This document shows positions 25,653-34,461 of a stretch of DNA of 64,000 nt, piece by piece (position 1 is the stretch's first letter; each line of letters opens with the position of its first letter). Under the pieces are notes generated by a model that saw only the letters and a list, made by a program, of their open reading frames with translations, was not told the origin of the DNA and searched no databases. The stretch is from assembly GCF_013170825.1 (NCBI RefSeq), contig NZ_CP033365.1, forward strand, positions 6,522,001 through 6,586,000. The letters are read 5' to 3'. The DNA comes from Mesorhizobium sp. NZP2298. Lineage in GTDB: Bacteria; Pseudomonadota; Alphaproteobacteria; Rhizobiales; Rhizobiaceae. Position numbers and translations under genes: made by a program.

Positions 25653-27302
25653 CTATTTGAAGCTGGCGATGGGCAGGAACTTGACCGCCGAGCCGGTGAA
25701 GCGGCGATGATCGGACGTCTGTCCACGCGGCTGGAATCCGTCGAGATAGACCTGCTCCGGCGCCGTGCGGATGAATTTGGCGGCGATGACAGGTGCCGCC
25801 GTCGGCCCGGCGGCTGTGCCAAGGCGTGCCGCAAGCGGCCGGCCGGTCGACGCGGCCGGCACGATCATGGCGGTGGCTTCGGGATCGAGACGTGGCTGGA
25901 CACGGTCGGCCTTCGGGCTCGTCCTGACGCGATCTTCGGGTTTCGACGCAGGGACGGCAACCCGCTGAGCGGCCAGTCCATGCCCATCGTCAGGATGATG
26001 CATTGCCAGCAAGGCAGCGACGGCATCGGCGGATTTGGCTGCTTCCGGGTGAGGCGCCAGGCCTGTCTGGCTTTGCGGCCGCCATGTCGGCAAGGGGATG
26101 TTGAGCGCCACCATGTCCGGCGCGACGGCCGCTGGAGCGGTATCCGTCTTGCCCAAGGGCATTTCGGCATTGGCCACCGCCGGCTTGGCGCCCGGCAATT
26201 CGGCATGTGCCGCGGATGCGCTGACTATCGCGACCGGTGCGGTTTGCGGCGTCGGAATGCTGGCCGTTGCTGTGGCGCGTGGGGCGAAGGCCGGCAGCGG
26301 TACCGCGCTGGGCGCCATCGCCATGACGATTGCTTCCGGTGTCTTGCTCTTTTGCTCAGCGAGCGGTTCCTCGGCCGCACCGGCGGACGCCACCTGAATA
26401 TCCGCCCGCTGGGCATCCTGCGGCGGCACGATGGCGATGCCCTGTCCCGCGGTCTTGGGTTCAACGGACCTAGCCGGTTTGCGTGGTGCCGGCACGGCCT
26501 CCGCGACATCCTCCGCGTCGTCCCCACCGCGCCCGCCCAGAAGCGTCGCCAGCAGGCCACGCGCCGGCCTGCGTTGACCGCCGTCGACGCTTGCCAGCTC
26601 GATATTGGGCGTGCCGGCGGACTTGCGCGACTTGTAGGCGGCAAGCGCCTGATCATAGCCGGGAAGCGGTCTGCCGTCGCTCGGCACATGCAGCGTGTTG
26701 CCGTTCGGGAAGACTCTGGCGAGCTCCTGCCGGCTGATTCCCGGCCAATGCCGCACATTGCCGACATCCATGTGAATGAAAGGCGAACCGGAGGTCGGGT
26801 AGTAGCCCACGCCGCCGCCCTGCATCTTGAGGCCGATGTCCCGCAGCCTCTTCAGCGGCACGTCCGGCAGGAAGAAATCCATCGCGCGGCCAACCATGTG
26901 CTGGCTTTCCCGGGCCACGCCCTTCGAGCGGCTGCGCAGCATGGCGTTCGTCGCCGGCGAGCGATAGGCACTCACGACATGGATGTAGGACGTCGAGCCG
27001 CTGGCGCGATAGGCCTGCCAGACGAGGTCGAGCAGGCGCGGATCCATCCTGGTCGGCTCGTTGCGGCGCCAGTCGCGCAGCATGAAATTGATCTTCTTCA
27101 ATCCCGCCTGATCGTAGCGCCCGTTGCGCTTGAAGACGATCTCGGCCTTCTCGCCGGTATGAAGATGTTTAATCCTCAAGGCGCGCGTCTCGGCGGACGC
27201 GCTGGTGACGCACAGGCAAAGGAACGCGACCACGATGGCCGGCAGCCATGTCCAACGATGGGAGGCGCCGGGCGCGTTCTGTTCGCTTTCAATCACGTTC
27301 AT
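25653..27302 (-). CDS. DUF882 / M15-type exported protein with long C-terminal tail
   Basis: The 549-residue product has an N-terminal signal or anchor helix (WLPAIVVAFLCLCVTSASA-ET) and then a DUF882/YcbK-like peptidase M15 domain up to about residue 190. Zinc-type residues are visible in SQHMVGRAMDFFLPD (His and Asp) and SPFIHMDVGNVRHWPG (His-x-Asp and a later His). Family members act on or bind peptidoglycan in the periplasm. The remaining roughly 340 residues are low-complexity, rich in Ala, Pro and charged residues, and probably disordered. The ATG at 27302 is chosen because it immediately precedes the signal region. Confidence 0.85.
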   Translation of the reverse strand: MNVIESEQNAPGASHRWTWLPAIVVAFLCLCVTSASAETRALRIKHLHTGEKAEIVFKRNGRYDQAGLKKINFMLRDWRRNEPTRMDPRLLDLVWQAYRASGSTSYIHVVSAYRSPATNAMLRSRSKGVARESQHMVGRAMDFFLPDVPLKRLRDIGLKMQGGGVGYYPTSGSPFIHMDVGNVRHWPGISRQELARVFPNGNTLHVPSDGRPLPGYDQALAAYKSRKSAGTPNIELASVDGGQRRPARGLLATLLGGRGGDDAEDVAEAVPAPRKPARSVEPKTAGQGIAIVPPQDAQRADIQVASAGAAEEPLAEQKSKTPEAIVMAMAPSAVPLPAFAPRATATASIPTPQTAPVAIVSASAAHAELPGAKPAVANAEMPLGKTDTAPAAVAPDMVALNIPLPTWRPQSQTGLAPHPEAAKSADAVAALLAMHHPDDGHGLAAQRVAVPASKPEDRVRTSPKADRVQPRLDPEATAMIVPAASTGRPLAARLGTAAGPTAAPVIAAKFIRTAPEQVYLDGFQPRGQTSDHRRFTGSAVKFLPIASFK

Positions 27303-27390
27303 GCCTTGCACATTGTTTCTGTTTCGGGCGATTTGACGTCTTTCGCCAGCTGCTGAGCCTTCTTTTCGAAAACCCCGACCTGACAAGCGG

Positions 27391-27418
27391 GGTTGAACAG
27401 GCAGGGTTGAACAGGCAG
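27391..27418. repeat. two tandem copies of a 14-bp repeat
   Basis: GGTTGAACAGGCAG occurs twice head to tail in the 238-base gap upstream of the DUF882 gene. It is most simply a slippage duplication. It lies where that gene's promoter could be, so an effect on spacing is possible. Confidence 0.6.
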
Positions 27419-27540
27419 ACGGGCATCCGTCTCACAAACTCGTCCTGTCGATGAACAGCATCTTGGTTAACGAATCGTGTCCGTACCGGGAATGGCCCTT
27501 CCGCACTGGCCGCTGCCCGGACTGAATTCAGCCGATGGCT

Positions 27541-28683
27541 TCAGCGGAACAGATATTTCGAGACTTCCGGATTGCCGCGCCGCCACATCACATTGTCCAG
27601 GAAGTAATGGTGCACGTTGATGAATATCCAGGCGATGAACAGGAACAGCGACGAGCCGAGCACCGCCTTGTTATAGGGAACGATGGCGGTCAGCGCCATC
27701 GGCACCAGCCAGAACCCGAGCGCTCCAAGAATTCCGCCAAAGACGATGAAGGCCAGGACGCGCAGCCTGTAGAGCGGTCCAAGAATGGACAGGGCCTTCA
27801 ATCCTGGCTTCGTGACGGCATCCGCCCGGTCGCGCTCGACATTGGTCTGGTAGCGCCAGACCACCGCCAGGTACTGCAAGGAATGGAGCGCCGGCACGAC
27901 GAGCAGCCAGAGCGGGTTCAGCGTCACGAACAGGATCCAGGCATAGAGGGACACGACGTAGGCAACGACGCCGTTATAAGGCAGCGCCCCGCCATGCCTG
28001 CGCCAGCGATTGATGAACATCACCGCGGTGGCGGCCGATGAGGCAGCGGCAATCGACATGGCGATGGTGATGAGCCATGGCGGGACCGCGAAGGTGTAGT
28101 ACTCCAAACCCCAGAATTGCCTCTCGGTGATCACCACATTCGTCTGAAGCCAGGCGAACAGCCACACGGCATAGCCGTTGAACAGCAACACCTTCTTGTC
28201 CTGATCGCTGAAGAATTTGCGCTTCAGCACGGCATCCACCATCAGCATGCCGTAGCCTTGCTTGACATAGTGCCAGCCGACGAAAAAGCCCATCGCGTTG
28301 GTCGCATAGCCCAGAAGACGGGCGTTGCCCGTCAGCGAGCCATAGGCAAAGAAGGCAATCATGGCGAGCGGGACGACAATGCCCGCGAGAATATAGCGGA
28401 TCTGGAGATTGCGGCCGTACCCCTCACCGCGCACCTTGCGGGCGAAATTACGATAGAAGATCTGGTACGAATGACCGAAATGCGGCTGGTTTATGAGGTG
28501 CGAGAGCAAGAACATCGTCAGCGTAACGGCGGCTTCATACCGCAGAGGCAGAAAATACAGGACCGGCAGGATCAGAAGCGCGCTTCCGCCAAGCATGAAG
28601 AAGTCGATGAACGGGCCAAAGAGATATTTTTGTGGCGTGGCCGCGACCGAAGCCGGGGCATCCGCCGAAAGGTGAAGTGCCAT
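27541..28683 (-). CDS. unassigned polytopic membrane protein with conserved-looking histidine motifs
   Basis: I do not recognise the family. The 380-residue product has roughly 8-9 hydrophobic helices. Histidine-containing motifs sit at membrane borders: LSHLINQPHFGHSYQIFYRNF early, GWHYVKQGYGML in the middle, PALHSLQYLAVVWRYQTN later and NVHHYFLDNVMWRRGN near the C terminus. Such spaced histidines are seen in integral membrane diiron or metal-dependent enzymes, but this is only a resemblance. The ATG at 28683 follows AGGGGAAGG. The gene stands alone between the DUF882 gene and the pilus locus. Confidence 0.8.
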   Translation of the reverse strand: MALHLSADAPASVAATPQKYLFGPFIDFFMLGGSALLILPVLYFLPLRYEAAVTLTMFLLSHLINQPHFGHSYQIFYRNFARKVRGEGYGRNLQIRYILAGIVVPLAMIAFFAYGSLTGNARLLGYATNAMGFFVGWHYVKQGYGMLMVDAVLKRKFFSDQDKKVLLFNGYAVWLFAWLQTNVVITERQFWGLEYYTFAVPPWLITIAMSIAAASSAATAVMFINRWRRHGGALPYNGVVAYVVSLYAWILFVTLNPLWLLVVPALHSLQYLAVVWRYQTNVERDRADAVTKPGLKALSILGPLYRLRVLAFIVFGGILGALGFWLVPMALTAIVPYNKAVLGSSLFLFIAWIFINVHHYFLDNVMWRRGNPEVSKYLFR

Positions 28684-28896
28684 AATACCTTCCCCTGTGG
28701 ATCGTTTATCTAGCCATCGAATTGATTGCTGGACAAGACATGGACCGCCGACAGGCAAGGCGGAGCGGCTAATGTGGGTCGTTTCGAGGGTGGTGATGAT
28801 GCCCCCTGCCGTACCCGGATTGGGGCATCGGCGAAAAGCCCACGCCGGCTGGACTGATCTTGGTGCGTGAATTCAGCGGGACCGGCCCGTGGAGCT

Positions 28897-29436
28897 TCAG
28901 TTAAGCTGGTCCAGGACTCCAGAATTGGTCGCCTGCACCACATTTTCATAGATAAGGAAGGCTATCGTGCATATCGCGGCCAGCGAGATCGGAACGCCGA
29001 ACGGCACAACCCCCTTGCGGTCGAGGTGCTGAGCATAAAGGCGGAAGGCGCCCTCGGGCAGCATGAACGGATTTTTCACGATCAAGGCCGTGGTGAGGGC
29101 AAAAACCAGCAGGGGGAAAGAAAAGACCGCAAGGCCGCTGCCCCCGATCACGAAAGGCATGACCGCCATCAGCTTGACATCTCCCGCCCCAACCTTGTGC
29201 AGGACCCAGAATGGGAACAGCGCGAGAAACAGGAGAAGGCCAGCAAGCGCACTCAAGCCCATATCCCACCATGACCCGGCCTGGACCGATAGGAGCTGGA
29301 GCGACCCGAGCCCCATACAAAGCAACAGCAGTACATTTTGGTTGGATATTTTCTGGGTGGTGAAATCGAGCCAGGCGACCCTGGCCAGCAAGGGGATGGC
29401 AAGAGCCTTCAGCAGCAAAGATGCGACAAGCAGCAT
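28897..29436 (-). CDS. cpaA: Flp/Tad prepilin peptidase (A24 family)
   Basis: The 179-residue membrane aspartyl protease cleaves the leader of Flp pilins at the inner membrane. It carries the two catalytic-aspartate motifs: ARVAWLDFTTQKISN in the N-terminal part and KVGAGDVKLMAVMPFV in the middle, with about five helices. The short form without an N-methylase domain is typical of CpaA/TadV. It is the last gene of the leftward half of the Tad locus. Confidence 0.93.
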   Translation of the reverse strand: MLLVASLLLKALAIPLLARVAWLDFTTQKISNQNVLLLLCMGLGSLQLLSVQAGSWWDMGLSALAGLLLFLALFPFWVLHKVGAGDVKLMAVMPFVIGGSGLAVFSFPLLVFALTTALIVKNPFMLPEGAFRLYAQHLDRKGVVPFGVPISLAAICTIAFLIYENVVQATNSGVLDQLN

Positions 29437-29445
29437 ACGGGCACC

Positions 29446-30000
29446 CTAGCGCTCGATGTTCTGCACGCTCGACGACAGCAGCTTCAGATTGTTGGCCACG
29501 GTCGGATCGTTGGGCGCCAGTTCGTAGGCCTTGAGGAAATTGCTGCGTGCATCCTGCAGCTTGCCACGCAGCAGGTAGGAATAACCGACATTGTTGTAAT
29601 ATTCCGGCGTCGCGCCAACCAGCTTGAACGCCCTGCCATAGGCCCGGTCGGCGAGGTCGAAACGGTGGATGCGATCGCACGAAGCGGCCAAACCCATCCA
29701 GGCGTTACCATCATTGGGGGCCAGTTGCGTCGCCTTGAAGAACAGGGCGCCGGCATTGCCGTAGTTTTCCGCGCGGAACTGGTTCTTGGCTTCGGCGACT
29801 GCCTGGTCCGAGGCATAATATTCGACGTCGCTGACAGTCTTTAACCCATCGAAGGCATCGCCGAAGGACGTGACGTCGCCTTTCGACGGCTCGTTGGTGC
29901 GCACGACACCACCAGTGGTATCCGCCCCGTTTGTTTGACAGCCGGCAAGCGTCATTATCGACAGAATGGCTGCGGCTGCGAGGCGCGTTGGCCTTGTCAT
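29446..30000 (-). CDS. TPR lipoprotein of the Tad locus (TadD-like)
   Basis: The 184-residue protein has a lipoprotein signal (AAILSIMTLAGCQTNG, lipobox LAGC) and at least two to three tetratricopeptide repeats (KNQFRAENYGNAGALFFKATQLAPND; YYNNVGYSYLLRGKLQDARSNFLKAYELAPND). TadD/RcpE-type lipoproteins assist pilus assembly or secretin function. The ATG at 30000 is used; the frame opens four codons earlier with TTG. It lies between cpaA and tadC in one operon. Confidence 0.85.
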   Translation of the reverse strand: MTRPTRLAAAAILSIMTLAGCQTNGADTTGGVVRTNEPSKGDVTSFGDAFDGLKTVSDVEYYASDQAVAEAKNQFRAENYGNAGALFFKATQLAPNDGNAWMGLAASCDRIHRFDLADRAYGRAFKLVGATPEYYNNVGYSYLLRGKLQDARSNFLKAYELAPNDPTVANNLKLLSSSVQNIER

Positions 30001-30052
30001 TTTTGCCCCCAAGAGTCCCCGACCCTATTTTAGAACCAAAGCATATACCTAT

Positions 30053-31000
30053 TCAGAAGAAAATGCCCTTCATGCGAATGATGAGAGGCAGCATGATGAC
30101 CATCATCACCACCGGGAAAATGCAAAGCCCCAATGGAATCATCATCTTGACCGGCAAGGCATTGGCGCGTTCCTCGGCCTGAAGAATCCGCTGGCCGCGC
30201 ATCTCGTCGCTGTAGACGCGCAAGGCGTCCGTCAGGCTGGTGCCCAGTTCTTCCGACTGCCGGAACAAAACCGCCAGCGCCCGCGCCTCTTCGAGGCCGA
30301 TACGGTCCGAAAGCTCATGCAGCGCTTCTCGCAGCGGCTTGCCGGCACGCAACTGCAAATTCATGATCGATAGCTGAATGCCGAGCCATTTGTGGGTGCT
30401 GGCCAATTCGGTGCCGACGCGCTCCACCGCCGCCTCCAGGCTCATGCCCGCATCGGCGCAAGTGATCATCATGTCCATGAAGTCGGGAAAGCTGCGGCGA
30501 TATATCTGCTTTTGCCCATTCTCGAAGCGGTCGAGCAGGATACTTGGCACCACGATGCAGGCGAGACCGAAGAGAGCAGCGCCGGCAAAGGCGAGAAACC
30601 CAGGCAATTCGGGCGGCAACAACCGAGACAGGAGCGCATAACCGGCCAGAAAACCGACACAGACCGCACCGAGCCGCGACAGCGTGTAGATTACCGGCGC
30701 GCTTGCTTGATGGAACCCGGCTCGAAACAATTTCGCTTCCAGCGCATTCGGCTGACCGCGCTCCTTCTCCAGCGCGCGGAAGTAGGCATCCACCGGCCGC
30801 TGCGCCGAAATCCTGGCCAGTTGTTCCTGGCCCAAAAGCGAGCGGCGATTGGTTATTCCCTCGGACAACAGGCTCCGGGCAACCAGCCTTCTGGTCTGGA
30901 GGACCGGCGTGATGACGAACGCGGCCACCAGAAAAAGCGCCGCGGCCGCCCCAAAGACGGCAAGAGAGAGCAGCACGGGCGAATTTCCAATATTGGTCAC
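30053..31000 (-). CDS. tadC: Tad pilus inner-membrane platform protein TadC (type II secretion F domain)
   Basis: The product, about 315 residues, has the T2SSF domain in its C-terminal part: FPDFMDMMITCADAGMSLEAAVERVG, LRAGKPLREALHELSDRIGLEEARALAVLFRQSEELGTSL-type sequence, and membrane helices at both ends. With TadB it forms the inner-membrane platform for pilin extrusion. The reading frame runs upstream into tadB. A GTG at 31000, preceded by GAGGGC, gives a normal length and starts just after the tadB stop, so it is preferred. Confidence 0.9.
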   Translation of the reverse strand: MTNIGNSPVLLSLAVFGAAAALFLVAAFVITPVLQTRRLVARSLLSEGITNRRSLLGQEQLARISAQRPVDAYFRALEKERGQPNALEAKLFRAGFHQASAPVIYTLSRLGAVCVGFLAGYALLSRLLPPELPGFLAFAGAALFGLACIVVPSILLDRFENGQKQIYRRSFPDFMDMMITCADAGMSLEAAVERVGTELASTHKWLGIQLSIMNLQLRAGKPLREALHELSDRIGLEEARALAVLFRQSEELGTSLTDALRVYSDEMRGQRILQAEERANALPVKMMIPLGLCIFPVVMMVIMLPLIIRMKGIFF

Positions 31001-31019
31001 GAAGTCTATGTCCCAGCCC

Positions 31020-31991
31020 TCAGAGATCGAAATTGACCATCCGATACATGATGAAATCGCCCAGCAGCGCCCAAAGTCCAAAGATCAGGAACACCGGCAG
31101 AATGAGCGGGCTGTCCCACACATCCCCATAGAATGTGGGAGCGACGACATAGAGGATGCCGAACATCAGGACTGGAAACAGCGAAATGATCCAGGCCGAC
31201 ACACGGCCCTCGGCTGAAAGCGCCCTTATCTTCAACCGCATCTTGCGCCGTTCGCGCAGCACGGATGACAGGTTGGACAGGATCTCGGTGAGGTTGCCGC
31301 CAGTCTTGGATTGGATGGAGAGCGATACCGACAGAAGGTGAAGTCCCTCGAATCCCACCCTCTCCGAAAGCTTTCGAACCGCCTGTTCGAGACTGAGGCC
31401 GAACGTGATTTCATCGGACACGATGCCGAATTCAGTTCCCAGCGGATCCGGCATTTCACGGGCGACCAGTCCGATCGCCACGGTGGTCGGATGGCCGGCG
31501 CGCAGCGAACGAACGATCATGTCGAGCGCATCCGACAGTTGCGTGGCGAATTTCTGGATACGCTTGTTTCGGGCGCGCCGTAGAGCGAGAACCGGCAGTG
31601 CGAATCCGACAAGCAAAAAAACAATGACCGCGACCGGAACGGAAAACCCCAGGAGCAAAGTCAGCACAAATGCCAGCGAGAGGCCCGCAAACAGGAACAC
31701 GGCCGCGAAAGCCAGTGGGTTACCGGTGATGCCGGACTGGGTGTAGAGCCGGTTCAGCCCTATCGCACCGAAGCTGAAATCGCCGGAGCCTGTCAGACCG
31801 CGCTCTTGCAGCAGTCCCTGCAAACTCTGTTCGGCAGTCGATTCTTCTCCCAGACGCTTGAGCCGCCGGTTGATCGCGCCCGCACGCGCCCGTCTTCCGG
31901 CGAAGGACAGATAGAAGGATTCGCCGGCAAGGATGACCGACGCCGCCGCCAGCACGTAAATGAAGTAGAGCAAGGTCTGCCCGGTCAGCAT
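31020..31991 (-). CDS. tadB: Tad pilus inner-membrane platform protein TadB (type II secretion F domain)
   Basis: This 323-residue membrane protein begins with a hydrophobic helix (LLYFIYVLAAASVILAG) and has the T2SSF domain with FATQLSDALDMIVRSLRAGHPTTVAIG and FGLSLEQAVRKLSERVGFEGLHLLSVSLSIQSKTGGNL-type sequence. Helices follow at the C terminus. It pairs with TadC as pilus assembly platform. Its ATG shares one base with the cpaF stop (TGATG), indicating translational coupling. Confidence 0.95.
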   Translation of the reverse strand: MLTGQTLLYFIYVLAAASVILAGESFYLSFAGRRARAGAINRRLKRLGEESTAEQSLQGLLQERGLTGSGDFSFGAIGLNRLYTQSGITGNPLAFAAVFLFAGLSLAFVLTLLLGFSVPVAVIVFLLVGFALPVLALRRARNKRIQKFATQLSDALDMIVRSLRAGHPTTVAIGLVAREMPDPLGTEFGIVSDEITFGLSLEQAVRKLSERVGFEGLHLLSVSLSIQSKTGGNLTEILSNLSSVLRERRKMRLKIRALSAEGRVSAWIISLFPVLMFGILYVVAPTFYGDVWDSPLILPVFLIFGLWALLGDFIMYRMVNFDL

Positions 31992-33379
31992 CAGAGTGGA
32001 ACCTGCGGGTTGAAGGCGTCCTTGGCGAACTGATGGCCGAGCGACGCCGCTTCCTGGGCAAAGCGCGGCCGAACACCGGTGGCGCGGAATTCGCCCACGA
32101 TGCTGCCGTCCGCGCCCATGTCGCGCCGGACGAAATGGTAGATTTCCTGGAGCTGGACGACATTGCCCTCCATGCCGGTGATTTCCGATATGGACGTCAC
32201 GCGGCGGCCGCCGTCGGAAAGACGTTGCGTCTGCACGATGATGTCGATGGCGGACGCGATCTGCGCCCGGATCGAGTCATGGCTCATCGGCATGCCGGCC
32301 ATGCCGACCATCTGCTCGAGCCGCGAGATGGCGTCGCGCGGCGTGTTGGCATGGATGGTGGTCATCGAGCCCTCGTGACCGGTGTTCATCGCCTGCAGCA
32401 TGTCAAAGGCTTCCTCGCCGCGTACCTCGCCGACGATGATGCGGTCGGGCCGCATGCGAAGCGCGTTTTTCAGCAGTTCGCGCTGGCGGACTTCGCCCTT
32501 GCCCTCGACATTGGGCGGCCGCGTCTCGAGCCGGCCGACATGCGGCTGCTGCAACTGCAACTCCGCTGCATCCTCGATGGTGATCAAGCGCTCCCTGGAC
32601 GGGATGTAGCTCGACAGGGCGTTGAGCAAGGTCGTCTTGCCGCTGCCGGTGCCGCCGGACACCAGGATCGACTTGCGCGCCTGCACGGCGATGCGCAGCA
32701 GTTCGATCATCGGCTGACGGATTGAATTGAGCGTCATCAATCGTTCGAGCGAATACGGATTCTTGGAAAATTTGCGGATCGACACCAGCGGGCCATCGAC
32801 CGAGACCGGCCGCACCGCAATATTGACACGAGACCCGTCCTCCAGGCGGGCATCGACCATTGGCGCCGATTCGTCGACGCGCCTGCCGATCGCCGAAACG
32901 ATCTTGCCGATGACGCGCAGCAGATGCGCCTCGTCGCGAAACCGGATCGCGGTCTCCTCGATTACACCGCGCCGTTCGATGAAGACGCGATCGTGGGTGT
33001 TGATCAGGATATCGGAAATCGAATCGTCCTTCAGCAGCGGCTCGATCGGCCCCAGCCCCAGCATCTCGTCGGCAGTGTCGCTGGTCAGTTGATCGAGTTC
33101 GCGTGCGTTCAGCGGCACGCTTCTGTTTCGAACGAACTCGCGGACGATCGGGCGGATCTCATTCAGGATCTCATCCTTGGAGGCATTTTCAAGAGTGGCG
33201 AGGTTGAACCGATCGATAAGATGGCGATGAAGCTCGACCTTGAGCGTCAGAAAATCGTCGCCATGCGATTCGATATCAGCGGCTGGCGACAGCGACGGAT
33301 TGACAGGCAGCACCGCCGCCGACTCGGCCTTTGTCGCCGCCTGCTGTTCGCCTGCCCCCCTGATGAATCGCCCCAGCAT
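31991..33379 (-). CDS. cpaF: Tad pilus assembly ATPase CpaF/TadA
   Basis: The 462-residue secretion ATPase of the VirB11/PilT superfamily powers Flp pilus assembly at the cytoplasmic face. The N-terminal region is followed by [19 protein letters not shown], Walker [20 protein letters not shown], the Asp box [30 protein letters not shown] (Walker B) and the His box [15 protein letters not shown]. It is the first gene of the leftward Tad operon and overlaps tadB by one base. Confidence 0.97.
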   Translation of the reverse strand: MLGRFIRGAGEQQAATKAESAAVLPVNPSLSPAADIESHGDDFLTLKVELHRHLIDRFNLATLENASKDEILNEIRPIVREFVRNRSVPLNARELDQLTSDTADEMLGLGPIEPLLKDDSISDILINTHDRVFIERRGVIEETAIRFRDEAHLLRVIGKIVSAIGRRVDESAPMVDARLEDGSRVNIAVRPVSVDGPLVSIRKFSKNPYSLERLMTLNSIRQPMIELLRIAVQARKSILVSGGTGSGKTTLLNALSSYIPSRERLITIEDAAELQLQQPHVGRLETRPPNVEGKGEVRQRELLKNALRMRPDRIIVGEVRGEEAFDMLQAMNTGHEGSMTTIHANTPRDAISRLEQMVGMAGMPMSHDSIRAQIASAIDIIVQTQRLSDGGRRVTSISEITGMEGNVVQLQEIYHFVRRDMGADGSIVGEFRATGVRPRFAQEAASLGHQFAKDAFNPQVPL

Positions 33380-33651
33380 GATCGCTTATATTCCCCTCGG
33401 ACGCATATTAGCGGAAACTAAACGTTAACCACCGCCGGCACAAGCGTCACGATGGCCTGCGAACAGACAATACTTTCAACATAGTTAAAGTCATCGGCCC
33501 GGTAATCATTTGTTTATTTGATACGGCTCGCGACATGCAACCATTCGATTCGTGCCCTTTCCATGCCCGACCGTCCCTCCGCCACGGAACCGCCGCGACA
33601 TGCCTCTTAAGCCCTTAGATATAAAGGAATATGCAGTATAGCTAATACCTC

Positions 33652-33683
33652 CACAATTTCGCCGCATCCCGGGCGGAATTGTG
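33652..33683. repeat. 12-bp-arm inverted repeat in the Tad control region
   Basis: CACAATTTCGCC (33652-33663) is inverted as GGCGGAATTGTG (33672-33683) across an 8-base spacer, with one mismatch that would be a G-U pair in RNA. It lies 230 bases before flp1 and about 270 bases before cpaF, so it could be an operator acting on either side, or a terminator-like stem. No T-tract follows on either strand. Confidence 0.6.
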
Positions 33684-33777
33684 AACGAATGGTTAAGAGT
33701 GATCGAAAAATGATAAGAATCAATATCTTGCTAAGATGTTAAGCCGCTTTTTTCTTGGCCAATCAGGTATATGAAAG

Positions 33778-33792
33778 TTAAGATACCCTTAA
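33778..33792. promoter_or_regulatory. CtrA-type binding site upstream of the Flp pilin
   Basis: TTAA-GATACCC-TTAA exactly matches the full CtrA box (TTAA-N7-TTAA) of alphaproteobacteria. It lies about 119 bases before the flp1 start. CtrA activates pilA in Caulobacter, so cell-cycle control of this pilus is plausible. The match is short and could occur by chance, but the promoter context supports it. Confidence 0.55.
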
Positions 33793-33910
33793 TCCCGTTT
33801 GACTCTGCTTTTTTGCGCGACCTAGGATCAGCGTGACGGGGGATGCTGGGTATGGGGTACATCCTTGGCTCTGTCTCGTCGGGTTCAAACCTCCAAAGGG
33901 AGAAATTGAC

Positions 33911-34090
33911 ATGAAGAAGCTCATGACGATGACCCGGCAGTTCCGCGACGATGAGAACGGCGCTGCCATGGTCGAATACACGATCCTGCTCGGCATCATC
34001 ACCGTGGCAGTGATCGGAACGATCGTGACGGTCGGCGGGTGGGTCAACACCAAGTGGACGGCCCTGAACGCTAACCTTACAGGCCACTGA
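33911..34090 (+). CDS. Flp-type IVb pilin, first copy
   Basis: This 59-residue prepilin is the major Flp pilus subunit. A charged leader (MKKLMTMTRQFRDDENG) ends at the peptidase site Gly-Ala, followed by AAMVEYTILLGIITVAVIG with the invariant Glu5-Tyr6 of the mature pilin and a single hydrophobic helix. The ATG at 33911 follows AAAGGGAGAAA; an earlier in-frame start at 33833 is not needed. A strong hairpin follows the stop, and a closely similar second pilin lies downstream. CpaA should process it. Confidence 0.95.
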   Translation: MKKLMTMTRQFRDDENGAAMVEYTILLGIITVAVIGTIVTVGGWVNTKWTALNANLTGH

Positions 34091-34101
34091 ATCTGAGATC
34101 C

Positions 34102-34138
34102 GTAAACAGCCCAAGCCCATGTGGCTTAGGCTGTTTAC
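34102..34138 (+). terminator. long hairpin between the two pilin genes
   Basis: GTAAACAGCC pairs perfectly with GGCTGTTTAC, and inside it AAGCC pairs with GGCTT, with one C/A mismatch and a CATGT loop: 15 base pairs over a 37-base element. No T-tract follows on the plus strand. It is probably an mRNA-stabilising or partial-termination element that raises flp1 message over the downstream assembly genes, as is common for pilin operons. Confidence 0.65.
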
Positions 34139-34207
34139 AAGAGAAAGTCAGGACGGATTGGCTCCTGCTCTTCTCATCCGGTTCAGACCGAAAAAGAGGA
34201 AGTTTCC

Positions 34208-34387
34208 GTGATAAAGCTCATGACGGTGACCCGGCAGTTCCGCGACGACGAGAACGGCGCTGCCATGGTCGAATACACGATCCTGCTCGGCATCATCACC
34301 GTGACAGTGATCGGAACGATCGTAGCGGTCGGCGGTTGGGTCAACACAAAGTGGACGACCCTGAATACCACTCTCTCCGCCAATTGA
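34208..34387 (+). CDS. Flp-type IVb pilin, second copy (GTG start)
   Basis: This 59-residue paralogue of the first pilin starts with GTG at 34208 after AGAGGAAG. The leader MIKLMTVTRQFRDDENG and mature start AAMVEYTILLGIITVTVIG are nearly identical to copy one, including Glu5-Tyr6 and the Gly-Ala cleavage site. Differences cluster at the C terminus (TTLNTTLSAN against ALNANLTGH). It arose by tandem duplication and sits between two hairpins. It may be an alternative or minor pilin. Confidence 0.92.
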   Translation: MIKLMTVTRQFRDDENGAAMVEYTILLGIITVTVIGTIVAVGGWVNTKWTTLNTTLSAN

Positions 34388-34395
34388 CAGTCGAT

Positions 34396-34427
34396 ATCCA
34401 GGCCTGAGCGTACGCCCGGGCCTGGAT
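34396..34427 (+). terminator. hairpin downstream of the second pilin
   Basis: ATCCAGGCC (34396-34404) pairs with GGCCTGGAT (34419-34427), a 9-bp stem with a 14-base loop that itself contains the palindrome GCGTACGC. It lies just after the flp2 stop and before cpaB. As with the first hairpin, there is no long T-tract, so partial termination or message protection is more likely than full termination. Confidence 0.5.
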
Positions 34428-34461
34428 CCTTCCAGATGTATAGCGGCCGAGGGCGGGAACC

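Larger units (their letters stand above)
33380..33910. promoter_or_regulatory. central divergent control region of the Tad locus
   Basis: This 531-base region contains no convincing gene and is visibly AT-richer than its surroundings. It must hold the promoters of the cpaF operon (left) and the flp operon (right). It contains a perfect TTAA-N7-TTAA at 33778-33792, a 12-bp-arm inverted repeat at 33652-33683, several lone TTAA(G) elements and T-tracts near 33740-33760. An AAAGGGAGAAA ribosome site lies before the first pilin. Confidence 0.75.

Noticed and set aside
25536..27356. A 606-codon plus-strand frame opposite the DUF882 gene
   Set aside because: The minus strand carries the signal peptide and M15 motifs; the plus frame is Arg/Gly-rich shadow sequence.
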